20,172 nucleotides of DNA from an uncultured Eubacteriales bacterium. GTDB taxonomy: Bacteria; Bacillota; Clostridia; Oscillospirales; Oscillospiraceae. The number at the start of each line of letters is the position of its first letter. The stretch's first letter is position 1. The notes beneath the pieces were generated by a model. That model was not told the DNA's origin, ran no database searches, and saw only the letters and a program-made list of their open reading frames with translations. Of this stretch, positions 7,299 to 14,303 are shown in pieces. Location of the stretch: positions 1 to 20,172 of the forward strand of contig USLX01000029.1 in the NCBI GenBank assembly GCA_900555665.1, read 5' to 3'. The position numbers were made by a program, and so were the translations under genes.

Positions 7299-7459
7299 GG
7301 CAACACCGCGCAATTGCGTCGGCGCGCTTCGCCGGATCTTTTCCGCCAATTCTGCGGTTTGAAATGTTCGCAATACACAAAGTATTCCTTCGCATTTCAA
7401 ACCTTGACTTGACGAAAAATCTCTCGGTGAATCTGCTTGCCGAATTGTGCGGTGCAGCC
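7299..7459. mobile_element. MITE-like palindromic element between trpX and trpY
   Basis: The 20-base ends are imperfect inverted repeats: 7299-7318 matches the reverse complement of 7440-7459 at 15 of 20 positions, sharing GGC, CACCGC and CAATT. Inside, GTTTGAAATG (7357-7366) pairs perfectly with CATTTCAAAC (7393-7402) and AATAC with GTATT across ACAAA. TAA occurs just before the left end (the trpX stop codon) and directly after the right end, which could be a target-site duplication. There is no transposase gene, as expected of a non-autonomous element. Translated on the minus strand it yields an open frame (7185-7493) that I take as spurious. Only one copy is in this window, so mobility is inferred. 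Confidence 0.55.
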
Positions 7460-7506
7460 TAAGATCAATTTTCCCAAACAAAAACTTCTGCAAGTGTTAG
7501 AAATCA

Positions 7507-7541
7507 ACGCAGACCCGTATCCATCCGATACGGGTCTGCGT
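7507..7541 (+). repeat. Perfect 15-bp hairpin just before the trpY ribosome binding site
   Basis: ACGCAGACCCGTATC pairs without mismatch with GATACGGGTCTGCGT around the 5-base loop CATCC. The right arm ends about eight bases before the AAAGGGG site of trpY. No T run follows, so it is not a classical terminator. It may set the 5' end of a processed trpYZ mRNA, protect the upstream trpX message from exonucleases, or modulate trpY translation. Confidence 0.7.
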
Positions 7542-7562
7542 GAATGAAGAAAGGGGAACACC

Positions 7563-8489
7563 ATGTCCTTTACCACCATTCTGGGCCTCGGACAGACCGC
7601 ACTGGAGCTGGGCCTGATGAGCTCGCTGACGGTCCTCGCGCTGTTTCTGAGCTATACCATGCTGAACGTCTGTGACCTGTCCACCGACGGCTGCTTTACG
7701 CTCGGCGCGGCGGTCGGTGCGGTCGTTGCCCTTGCAGGCCAGCCGTTCCTGTCCATCCCGGCGGCGATGCTGGCCGGTATGCTCTCCGGCTTTGTGACGG
7801 CCTTTTTGCAGACGCGCATGGGCGTGAACAGCCTGCTCGCCGGCATCGTCGTCAACACGGCGCTCTATTCCATCAACATCGCCGTCATGGGCAACACTTC
7901 CTTATTAAATATGAATAAGACCGAGACGGTCTTCACCAAGATGCAGTCTGCCCTCGAGGGGACGTTCCTCGCCGGCCAGCAGAAGCTCGCCGTCAGCCTG
8001 ATCGCGGTCGCGCTGGTGATCGTGTTCCTGTCGCTGTTCCTGCGGACAAAGCTCGGCCTCGCCATCCGCGCGACCGGCAATAATCCCGACATGGTCAAAT
8101 CCAGCTCGATCGACCCCGTCTTCACGACGACGGTCGGCCTCTGCGTGGCGAATGCGTTCACGGCCCTGTCCGGCTGCCTGCTGGCGCAGGCGCAGAAATC
8201 GGTCAACATCGACATCGGCTCCGGCATGGTGACAATTGCGCTGGCCTCGCTGCTCATCGGCGGCATGTTCTTCCGGCGCAGGGGCGTGGCGCTGCGCGCG
8301 GTGGGCGCGGTGCTGGGCGCGTTTTTGTTCCGCCTGGTCTACACGCTCGCGCTGCGCTTCGATATGCCGGCCTCGATGCTGAAGCTCGTCTCGTCTGTCA
8401 TCGTCATCATTGCCATCTCCGGGCCCTATCTCAAGGGGCAGCTCCCGCTGCTGCGCCGCCGGGCCCAGATGCGAAAGGAGGTCCGCTGA
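7563..8489 (+). CDS. trpY: Tryptophan ABC transporter, permease (TrpY-like)
   Basis: This 308-residue integral membrane protein belongs to the BPD_transp_2 (PF02653) permease family, with about eight to nine hydrophobic segments. Typical blocks are LNVCDLSTDGCFTLGAAVGA near residues 35-54, GVNSLLAGIVVNTALYSINI near 88-107, LGLAIRATGNNPDMVKSSSID near 163-183 (the cytoplasmic loop contacting the ATPase) and GSGMVTIALASLLIGGMFFRRR near 219-240. It forms the channel for the substrate delivered by the lipoprotein upstream. AAAGGGG lies eight bases before the ATG. The 265-base gap from trpX is unusual for such an operon and holds a MITE-like element and a strong hairpin. The stop codon is one base before the ATPase start, so the two are tightly coupled. 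Confidence 0.9.
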   Translation: MSFTTILGLGQTALELGLMSSLTVLALFLSYTMLNVCDLSTDGCFTLGAAVGAVVALAGQPFLSIPAAMLAGMLSGFVTAFLQTRMGVNSLLAGIVVNTALYSINIAVMGNTSLLNMNKTETVFTKMQSALEGTFLAGQQKLAVSLIAVALVIVFLSLFLRTKLGLAIRATGNNPDMVKSSSIDPVFTTTVGLCVANAFTALSGCLLAQAQKSVNIDIGSGMVTIALASLLIGGMFFRRRGVALRAVGAVLGAFLFRLVYTLALRFDMPASMLKLVSSVIVIIAISGPYLKGQLPLLRRRAQMRKEVR

Positions 8490-8490
8490 G

Positions 8491-9276
8491 ATGCTGGAAC
8501 TGAAGCACATCTCCAAAACGTTTAATCCCGGCACCGAAGATGCGAAAAAAGCGCTCGATGACCTGTCGCTCTCCGTGGCCGACGGTGATTTCATCACAAT
8601 CATCGGCGCGAACGGCGCGGGCAAATCGACGCTCTTCGGCGCGATCTGCGGCACGTTCCTCACCGACTCCGGCAGCATTTTCCTCGATGGTGAGAACATC
8701 ACCATGCAGCCGCAGCACCGCCGCTCGCGCGTCATCGGGCACCTGTTTCAGGACCCCATGCGCGGCAGCGCGCCCGGCATGAGCATCGAAGAAAACCTTG
8801 CCCTCGCCGCGGGCCACGGCGGCTGGCTCAGCCACGTTTCCAAGGCGGATAAGGCCGCCTTCCGCGACCGGCTGGCCCTGCTCGGCATGGGACTTGAGGA
8901 CCGGATGAAGCAGCCGGTCGGGCTGCTCTCCGGCGGCCAGCGGCAGGCGCTTACGCTCCTGATGGCGACAATCAATCCGCCCAAGCTCCTCCTGCTCGAT
9001 GAGCACACGGCGGCGCTCGATCCTGGCACGGCGGAAAAGGTGCTGGATCTCACGAGGCAGATCGTGGCTGAAAACCATCTCACCTGCCTCATGATCACGC
9101 ACAACATGGCCTCTGCGCTTGAGCTTGGCAACCGCACGATCATGATGGACAGCGGCCATATCGTCCACGATGCGGCGGGTGAAAAGCGTGACGGCCTCAC
9201 CGTGGAAAAGCTCCTGCAGGAGTTCAAAAATGCCTCCGGCAAGGCCCTGACCACTGACCGCATTTTGCTGAGCTGA
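8491..9276 (+). CDS. trpZ: Tryptophan ABC transporter, ATP-binding protein (TrpZ-like)
   Basis: This 261-residue ABC ATPase powers the transporter. Walker A is GANGAGKST at residues 39-47, the signature LSGGQ at 146-150, Walker B LLLLDE ending at Asp170-Glu171, and the H-loop His204 in MITHNM. The Q-loop lies in HLFQDPMRGSAPGMSIEENL, near residue 90. The Walker B region reads DEHTAALDP, where most ABC ATPases have DEPTSALDP; the His is common in this PF04392-linked subgroup. The start at 8491 is chosen because AAAGGAGG ends nine bases upstream and the frame then opens MLELKHISKTF; an upstream in-frame start at 8410 lies within trpY. It completes the order binding protein, permease, ATPase. 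Confidence 0.92.
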   Translation: MLELKHISKTFNPGTEDAKKALDDLSLSVADGDFITIIGANGAGKSTLFGAICGTFLTDSGSIFLDGENITMQPQHRRSRVIGHLFQDPMRGSAPGMSIEENLALAAGHGGWLSHVSKADKAAFRDRLALLGMGLEDRMKQPVGLLSGGQRQALTLLMATINPPKLLLLDEHTAALDPGTAEKVLDLTRQIVAENHLTCLMITHNMASALELGNRTIMMDSGHIVHDAAGEKRDGLTVEKLLQEFKNASGKALTTDRILLS

Positions 9277-9484
9277 ACCTTGCGCCGGCAGGGGACATCG
9301 GGCAGCGCGGAAAAGCTGCGTGCCCACTTGCCGCCTGGATATTCTGGACTGTCAAACCCCATTCCCGCAGCTCCGTGCAGGAGCCGGGGGGATAGCCCGG
9401 GCCGGCCTCTTTTGCGCTTCGGGCAATTTACCTTCAGCGTAAAGGGGGCAAAGAGTCCCCTCCACGTTTAAAAAACCGGACAGC
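9277..9484. other. Intergenic region without a convincing gene
   Basis: About 200 bases after trpZ hold no open frame with a credible ribosome binding site. Open frames on both strands here are short and run through repeats or hairpins. A small inverted repeat (TTTAC and GTAAA around 9429-9445) and purine/pyrimidine-biased tracts are visible but not assignable. Confidence 0.5.
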
Positions 9485-9517
9485 CAGCGGGACAAAAAGA
9501 CTTTTTCGACACGCTGA
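9485..9517. repeat. 33-bp dispersed repeat, copy B
   Basis: This copy is identical to 8-40 at 30 of 33 positions, in the same orientation on the plus strand. Like copy A it leads straight into a strong GC-rich hairpin, so the repeat may travel with terminators or be part of a larger palindromic element. Confidence 0.6.
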
Positions 9518-9552
9518 AAACCGGCCTCCTCTTTGCAGAGGAGGCCGGTTTT
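9517..9552. terminator. Intrinsic terminator after trpXYZ, probably bidirectional
   Basis: AAAACCGGCCTCCTC pairs perfectly with GAGGAGGCCGGTTTT around the loop TTTGCA (15 bp). The stem ends in TTTT on the plus strand and in AAAA at its base, so it can work for transcripts from either side. It is 240 bases after the trpZ stop codon. Confidence 0.8.
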
Positions 9553-9571
9553 GCGCTGGACTTCAAAAGGA

Positions 9572-9606
9572 AAACCGGACGCCGGGAGAAGCCCGGCGTC
9601 CGGTTT
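9572..9606. terminator. Second intrinsic terminator
   Basis: AAACCGGACGCCGGG pairs perfectly with CCCGGCGTCCGGTTT around AGAAG, followed by GTTTTG on the plus strand. Two strong stem-loops in tandem separate the plus-strand transporter unit from the convergent minus-strand operon. Confidence 0.75.
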
Positions 9607-9638
9607 GTTTTGCACGATGGAAACAGGGGAGCGGCGTT

Positions 9639-9795
9639 ATACTGATATTCAATTAAAAACTTTCATTCATGAAATGGAAGTTTTTAATAGGAAGATCATT
9701 ATGAGACGAGATTCCGTGATTTTATCAAAATCACGGAATCGGTTACGCCAAAGGCGGAATCTTTCTGATGAAAGAATTTAATCAGAAAATAGTAT
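9639..9795. repeat. Hairpin-rich AT-rich element, MITE-like
   Basis: This AT-rich stretch contrasts with its GC-rich surroundings and contains successive inverted repeats. The first is 9655-9667 with 9673-9685 (13 bp with one wobble), and the second is GATTCCGTGATTTT (9710-9723) with AAAATCACGGAATC (9727-9740), 14 bp and perfect. Next come CGCC/GGCG near 9746-9755 and TTTCTGAT (9762-9769) with ATCAGAAA (9781-9788). Its ends share ATACT and ATTAAA in inverted order, and TTA occurs at both borders, suggesting a target duplication. The right border coincides with the stop codon of the VOC gene. It may also serve as the terminator of the minus-strand operon. Confidence 0.45.
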
Positions 9796-10247
9796 TAGTC
9801 TTCAAAATCGCCTTCCTGGATCTCCAGGTTGGTGCCGTCCGGATCCTTGAAGTAGACCCACTTGAGGCCCTTCAGCGGGCCGAAGGTGTTTTCTTCATAG
9901 TCGTCGCCGCCGATGAATTCGACGCCGAGCGCCTTGAGCCGCTTCATTTCCTCCACGATATTGTCCACGCGGAAGCAGATGTGCATTGCGCTGATGGCGT
10001 TGACGGGAGGGCCAACCTTGTTGGGCGCTTCGGGCTCGATGTACTTGATGAGCTCGATGGAGTCGTTTTCGCCGTATTTCATGATGGCGATCTCGACGAC
10101 GGCACCCGGCACGCCGAGCTTCCGGCCGCGGCTGGGATGCGGCGGCTCGATGCGGTCAAGCTTCAAGCCCAAAATGTCGCGGTAAAACGCAATGCTCTTC
10201 TGAAGGTCGGATACGGTAATGCCGACGTGGAACTGAGAAACAATCAT
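9795..10247 (-). CDS. VOC-superfamily (glyoxalase-fold) metalloprotein
   Basis: This 150-residue protein has the two beta-alpha-beta-beta-beta halves of the vicinal oxygen chelate fold. The four expected metal ligands are all present: His7 (FHVGITVSDL), Glu65 (SIELIKY), His89 (AMHICFRV) and Glu142 (NLEIQE). The C-terminal FKDPDGTNLEI is the family hallmark. Members include lactoylglutathione lyase, methylmalonyl-CoA epimerase, extradiol dioxygenases and sugar-modifying enzymes, so the reaction cannot be named. GGAGG lies six bases before the ATG. It is the last gene of the minus-strand catabolic cluster, 32 bases after the creatininase-family gene, so an isomerase or lyase step in the same pathway is the likeliest role. 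No membrane segment is seen. Confidence 0.85.
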   Translation of the reverse strand: MIVSQFHVGITVSDLQKSIAFYRDILGLKLDRIEPPHPSRGRKLGVPGAVVEIAIMKYGENDSIELIKYIEPEAPNKVGPPVNAISAMHICFRVDNIVEEMKRLKALGVEFIGGDDYEENTFGPLKGLKWVYFKDPDGTNLEIQEGDFED

Positions 10248-10279
10248 AGGAAACCTCCAAATTTCAAAAATCAGTTTTT

Positions 10280-11242
10280 TTAATACTCGAGCGTATAAAT
10301 ATGTCTGCCGCCGGGGGCGTTGGGGCCCTTGATGACGGCTTCAATATCCTCGCGGCTGCGCTGGGTCATCATATCGATGGGCGGCAGCGTGCCGGCGGGG
10401 TACTTCTCGAGGATGTCGTTGACCAGCTTCGTCAGGTAGTCGAGCGTCTTCTCCACGCCCGCCTTCGCCTTCTTGCCGTCCGCCATCCGCGCGTCGCCAA
10501 TCACGCCCTCCGGCTGGCAGATGCACTCCATCCCGCACGAGCCGAACGCATTGTACCACTTGATCGGGCCTGCCCCGTCCTCTGCCGACGTGTTGATGTG
10601 TCCCGGCGGCAGCAGCGGCGCCTTGTCCACCTTGATCGCATCCCCCATGTGGATGAACTCCGGGAACAGCTCCAAGCACCAGCTCTGCTCCACCTCATCG
10701 GCGTGCACAAACGGCGTGTCATACGGGCCGCCCTTGTCCTTCGTGTACATCTCCGTGCCCGCGCAGTTCCAGAAATGCGTGTAGAGCACGATGCCCGGCA
10801 CCTGCCACTTCTTGCCGAACGTGTGGATTGCCAGCGGAATGACGTAATCCTGCCCGTGGCCGTTGACAATGATCATCTTCCGAAACCCCGTGTTCCAGAA
10901 GCCTGCCAGCACATAGCAGATATAATCCGCAAGGATCTTCTCGGGGATCATGATTGTCCCCTTCTGCCCCAGGTGGTGGTATGGGTGCGAGCCGTACCAG
11001 ATCGGCTGCGCCACCGTGCACCCCGTCCGCTCGGCAACCAACTCGCACAGCCGCGTGTCGAGATAGGTGTCCTCGCCGTAGGGCGCCGAGGGGCCGTGGT
11101 TTTCCGTCGAGCCGACGGGGATGAGGATGACGTCATTCTTCTTCAGCCGTTCTTCGACCATCTTCGTGGTCATGTTCTGATAATAAATGCCATCCTGCGC
11201 TTCCATATGTCCGCCCTTCGCGGGCAGATTCCAGTTGGACAT
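10280..11242 (-). CDS. Creatininase-family metal-dependent hydrolase
   Basis: This 320-residue protein belongs to the creatininase family (PF02633), metal enzymes that open cyclic amides or hydrolyse formamides. Visible features are the Glu47-x-His49 pair in GSTENHGPSAPYGEDTYLD with Asp58, His129 in IIVNGHGQD, and Glu183 in HADEVEQSW, matching positions used for metal binding. Creatininase itself has Glu after the His (NGHYE); here Gln is found, so true creatinine hydrolysis is unlikely. At 320 residues it is longer than the usual 240-260, with extra sequence around 155-240. The start at 11242 is preferred because GAGGTG lies six bases upstream; the in-frame ATG at 11266 lacks a site. Its place among sugar transport and oxidation genes suggests a sugar-derived substrate. 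Confidence 0.85.
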   Translation of the reverse strand: MSNWNLPAKGGHMEAQDGIYYQNMTTKMVEERLKKNDVILIPVGSTENHGPSAPYGEDTYLDTRLCELVAERTGCTVAQPIWYGSHPYHHLGQKGTIMIPEKILADYICYVLAGFWNTGFRKMIIVNGHGQDYVIPLAIHTFGKKWQVPGIVLYTHFWNCAGTEMYTKDKGGPYDTPFVHADEVEQSWCLELFPEFIHMGDAIKVDKAPLLPPGHINTSAEDGAGPIKWYNAFGSCGMECICQPEGVIGDARMADGKKAKAGVEKTLDYLTKLVNDILEKYPAGTLPPIDMMTQRSREDIEAVIKGPNAPGGRHIYTLEY

Positions 11243-11284
11243 TTGATTCACCTCTTTCAAGTTCAAAAGCGTAACGATTTACGA

Positions 11285-12103
11285 TCAATTCCGGCAAATT
11301 GCCTGCATATTCCGCAGCGCGCGGCGCGCGGCCTCCTCCTGGCTGGGCCAGGGGAAACACTCGACGGAGAGATACCCGCCGTAGCCGATGCGCTCCAGCG
11401 CCCGCAGCAGCGCGGCAAAGTCGATCGTGCCGCAGCCGGGATAGACGCGGCTGTTGTCGGCCAGGTGGAAATAGCCCAGCCGTCCGCGGCAGCGCTCGAT
11501 GGCGGCAATGGGGTCCGCCTCGTCGATGTTCATGTGGAACGAGTCGAGGTGCACCCGGCAGCCGGGGACGCGGTAGCGCTCGAGGAAGGAGACGGTCTCC
11601 TCCGCCGTGTTGAAGACGTTCGTCTCATAGCGGTTGATGACCTCGAGGTTGATCCGCACGCCGCTCTGCTCCGCCTGCGTGCCGAGCGGCCCAAGGCGCC
11701 CGGCCAGCTGCTCCATGCAGCCCGCGCGATCTGCCCCGGCGGGGACGTTTCCGTGCACCCAGCCGAGGATGAGGTCGCTTTTCAGCTCCGCCGCGAGGCC
11801 GATGTAGCGCTGCATGCCGTCCACGGCCAGTGCCACCCGCGCAGGGTCTTCCGCAAGCAGGCTCGCGCCCATTTCGGTGTTGAGCCTTCCGGTGACGAGC
11901 GCGCTGATGCGGCAGCCGGTGTCTGCCATGATCTGCCGCAAGCCTGCCAGATCCAGCTTCGCGTCCGGCCGGAGGTGCACCTCCAGGGCGTCATATCCCA
12001 GTGCCGCGGCCCGGCGCAGATTTTCCTCCACCGGCCCCCGCAGCACAATCGCCGCCCGCTCCGCCGCCTCCCCCGCGCTCGCAATTGCATACTTCCAGTT
12101 CAT
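11285..12103 (-). CDS. Ketose 3-epimerase-like sugar isomerase (TIM barrel)
   Basis: This 272-residue protein belongs to the xylose-isomerase-like TIM barrel superfamily (AP_endonuc_2, PF01261). Its strongest resemblance is to D-tagatose/D-psicose 3-epimerases. Candidate metal ligands are Glu154 (NLEVINRYETN), Asp187 (HLDSFHMNIDE), His213 (YFHLADNSR) and Glu248 (SVECF), with substrate contacts His190 and Arg219. These sit exactly two residues beyond Glu152, Asp185, His211, Glu246, His188 and Arg217 of the Pseudomonas cichorii enzyme as I recall them. The ATG follows the stop codon of the upstream dehydrogenase by three bases and has no strong ribosome binding site, so translation is probably coupled. 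It likely inverts a hydroxyl next to a keto group made by one of the dehydrogenases. The actual sugar is unknown. Confidence 0.87.
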   Translation of the reverse strand: MNWKYAIASAGEAAERAAIVLRGPVEENLRRAAALGYDALEVHLRPDAKLDLAGLRQIMADTGCRISALVTGRLNTEMGASLLAEDPARVALAVDGMQRYIGLAAELKSDLILGWVHGNVPAGADRAGCMEQLAGRLGPLGTQAEQSGVRINLEVINRYETNVFNTAEETVSFLERYRVPGCRVHLDSFHMNIDEADPIAAIERCRGRLGYFHLADNSRVYPGCGTIDFAALLRALERIGYGGYLSVECFPWPSQEEAARRALRNMQAICRN

Positions 12104-12106
12104 CGC

Positions 12107-13162
12107 TCAATCGTCAAAGGTGAGCATGACCTTGCGCGCCACAGCCTTGTTCCGGGCCATTTCCATCGCCTCGCCCAGATCTTCAAACTTATAATAGTGC
12201 GAGACCAGCGCCTTAAAGTCATAGGTATCCTTGATTTTGGACATGAAGCGGATCGTCCGCGGGAACCAGTTCGTCGTGCCGCCCGAACCGGACATTTTCA
12301 GCGTCTTCCAGATCGTCTTGCCGATCTCCACCGGCACCTTGCGGCCGATGGAATGGCCCACGAAGCCGATACGCGCGCTGTGGCCTGCGATGTCAAATAC
12401 GGAAGCGATGCCGATGTCGTTGCCGGAGCATTCGATGACGACCGACGCGCCGCGTCCGTTGGTCAGCGCCTTGATCTGCTCCTCCACGGGGGAGACCGTC
12501 GGGTCGACCACATAGGTCGCGCCGTATTTCAGTGCATTTTCCCGCCGGGAGGCCACCGGATCGACCACGATGACCGTCGCGCCGGACGTCGCGCAGACCA
12601 TAGCCGCCGAGCAGCCGATCGGGCCGCCGCCGATGATCACGCAGTCGTCCGAAGCATCCGGATTGCAGCCGTTGCCCCAAACGCCCCAGTAACCGACGTT
12701 GAAGTTTTCCACAAAGATGCCGGTTTCGTCGTTCCAATCGTCGGGGATGACGTGGGTATAGGCCTCCTCGAGGATCATGTATTCGCCGAAGCCGCCGGGG
12801 GAGTCCGGACGGAAGCCGACCTCGCGCATGTTCAGGCAGGCGGAGGACATTTTGCCGTCCTTGCAGTTGGCGCACTTGTGGCAGGGCAGGACGCAGTCGC
12901 CGACGACCTTCTGGCCGACCTTGACGGACGTGCATGCGCTGCCGACCTTAACGGCCGTGCCGACCCACTCGTGGCCGGGGGTGTAGGGCCCGAGGTCGTA
13001 GCGGCCCTCGGCCGACTTGCCCTCAAAGCACTCCACGTCCGACTGGCAGATGCCGCAGGCCCGCAGCTTGATGAGCACCTGATCTGCCTTCAGCTCCGGC
13101 AGCTCCACTTCCTCGATCCGCAAATCCCCGGGCCCATACATAAATGCTTGTTTACACTTCAT
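12107..13162 (-). CDS. Zinc-dependent medium-chain dehydrogenase (sugar/polyol type)
   Basis: This 351-residue MDR-family enzyme probably oxidises a hydroxyl group with NAD(P). The catalytic zinc ligands are Cys39 (CGICQSD), His64-Glu65 (GHEW) and probably Glu152. The structural zinc cysteines are 94, 97, 100 and 109. The last gap is eight residues where seven is usual. The Rossmann nucleotide motif is GGGPIG at 178-183, followed by VVDPVASRREN. It resembles sorbitol and threonine dehydrogenases but cannot be assigned a substrate. AGGAG lies eight bases before the ATG. The next gene upstream, 26 bases away, is a second MDR of clearly different sequence, so two separate oxidations, or an oxidation and a reduction, are likely in the pathway. 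Confidence 0.88.
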   Translation of the reverse strand: MKCKQAFMYGPGDLRIEEVELPELKADQVLIKLRACGICQSDVECFEGKSAEGRYDLGPYTPGHEWVGTAVKVGSACTSVKVGQKVVGDCVLPCHKCANCKDGKMSSACLNMREVGFRPDSPGGFGEYMILEEAYTHVIPDDWNDETGIFVENFNVGYWGVWGNGCNPDASDDCVIIGGGPIGCSAAMVCATSGATVIVVDPVASRRENALKYGATYVVDPTVSPVEEQIKALTNGRGASVVIECSGNDIGIASVFDIAGHSARIGFVGHSIGRKVPVEIGKTIWKTLKMSGSGGTTNWFPRTIRFMSKIKDTYDFKALVSHYYKFEDLGEAMEMARNKAVARKVMLTFDD

Positions 13163-13188
13163 GATCGTTGCTCCTCTATGTTGCCGCG

Positions 13189-14256
13189 TTAGTCAGGGAT
13201 CACCTGAATCTTGATTTCCTTCTTTTCCTTGTTGCGTGCCAGGCACTCGAAGCCCTCCGTTACGATGTCGTCGAGCTTGATGGTCTTCGTGATCAGCCGC
13301 TCCACGTCGATGCGCTTGTCGGCAACCAGCTGGATGATGTTGTCGTAATCATAGTAGTTGCAGCACCACAGACCGATCATCTGGATGTCCTTCAGCGCCC
13401 ACTGCCACGGGCGAACCTTCACTTCGCCGAGGCTCAGGCCGCTCATCACGAACATGCCCTGCTTGCGCAGCGCGTCGAAGCAGAGGTTGATGCCGCTCTC
13501 CGAGCCGGTGCACTCGATGGCCACGTCCACACCAAGGCCGTCTGTCCGCTTCAAAATCTCCTCCAGCGGATCACACTGGGTGATGTTAAAGACCTCAGTC
13601 GCGCCGAGCTCCAGGAGCTTGTCGATGCGGCCCTGATGCTTTTCGGTCATGTAGACCTTGGCCGCGCCGGCGGTGAATGCGCACATCATGTTCAAAACCG
13701 CCATCGGGCCGCCGCCGGAGATGAGCACCGTGTCGCCCGGCTGCATTTTCGAGCGGCGGATGCCGTACATCGCCAGGCACGTCGGCTCCACCATCGCGCC
13801 CTGCGCGTAGGTCATGTGATCCGGCATTTTGTGCAGCTGATAATCCTTGACCTTGCAGAACTTTGCAAAGCCACCTTCCTTGGTCTGCAGGCCGAGACCC
13901 GCCTGCTTGACGCACAGGTGATAGAGGCCGCGCTTGCAGAAATAGCACTCGCCGCAGCACTGCAGCGGGGCGATGACCACGCGGTCGCCGACCTTCCAGT
14001 TGCCCTGGATGTCGTCGCCGAGCTCATAGATCACGCCGCAGAGCTCATGACCCATTGTGACGGGCGCAATGGCGCCGGTCAGGGGATCGGGCTTGTCCAC
14101 GGGGATGCTGTGCGGGCCGGAGGTGTAATCGTGGATGTCCGTGCCGCAGATGCCGCAGCGCTTCACTTCAATTACAACCTCGCCCTTCCCGGGCGCGGGG
14201 TATTCCACTTCTTCAACGCGAATGTCCAATTTTGCGTGCCAACGTGCTGCTTTCAT
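13189..14256 (-). CDS. Zinc-dependent dehydrogenase, 2,3-butanediol/polyol type
   Basis: This 355-residue MDR enzyme opens with MKAARWHAKLDIRVEEVEYP and has CGICGTDIHDYTSGP, both close to (R,R)-butanediol and L-sorbitol-type dehydrogenases. Catalytic zinc ligands are Cys37, His70-Glu71 and probably Glu157. Structural zinc cysteines are 101, 104, 107 and 115 in the standard spacing. The nucleotide motif reads GGGPMA at 181-186 in place of the usual GxGPIG, with Ala at the third glycine. AGGAGG lies five bases before the ATG. It is the first enzyme gene after the transporter genes, 81 bases after the binding protein gene. The likely role is the first oxidation of an imported polyol or sugar; butanediol itself is unlikely given a sugar-type ABC importer. 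Confidence 0.88.
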   Translation of the reverse strand: MKAARWHAKLDIRVEEVEYPAPGKGEVVIEVKRCGICGTDIHDYTSGPHSIPVDKPDPLTGAIAPVTMGHELCGVIYELGDDIQGNWKVGDRVVIAPLQCCGECYFCKRGLYHLCVKQAGLGLQTKEGGFAKFCKVKDYQLHKMPDHMTYAQGAMVEPTCLAMYGIRRSKMQPGDTVLISGGGPMAVLNMMCAFTAGAAKVYMTEKHQGRIDKLLELGATEVFNITQCDPLEEILKRTDGLGVDVAIECTGSESGINLCFDALRKQGMFVMSGLSLGEVKVRPWQWALKDIQMIGLWCCNYYDYDNIIQLVADKRIDVERLITKTIKLDDIVTEGFECLARNKEKKEIKIQVIPD

Positions 14257-14303
14257 GTGTTCCTCCTAAGTTTCAAAAGCTGATAGATGGGTGTTTCTCC
14301 AAG

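Noticed and set aside
5987..7378. A 463-codon minus-strand open frame opposite trpX and the T-box
   Set aside because: It is Gly/Val/Asp-rich low-complexity sequence opposite trpX and runs through the T-box terminator and the MITE-like element.
7185..7493. A 102-codon minus-strand open frame spanning the element after trpX
   Set aside because: It is the translation of the palindromic element and the 3' end of trpX on the wrong strand, without a supported start.
7507..7541. Intrinsic terminator between trpX and trpY
   Set aside because: The stem is strong but followed by TGAATGAAGAAAG with no T run, so I list it as a hairpin of unknown role.
9352..9615. An 87-codon minus-strand open frame between trpZ and the VOC gene
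   Set aside because: It runs through two terminators and the 33-bp repeat; translated repeats of this sort are commonly mistaken for proteins.
10301..13192. A 963-codon open frame on the plus strand opposite the creatininase, epimerase and dehydrogenase genes
   Set aside because: It is a shadow of three well-supported minus-strand genes in high-GC DNA, with a composition rich in Arg, His, Asp and Val and no recognisable domain.
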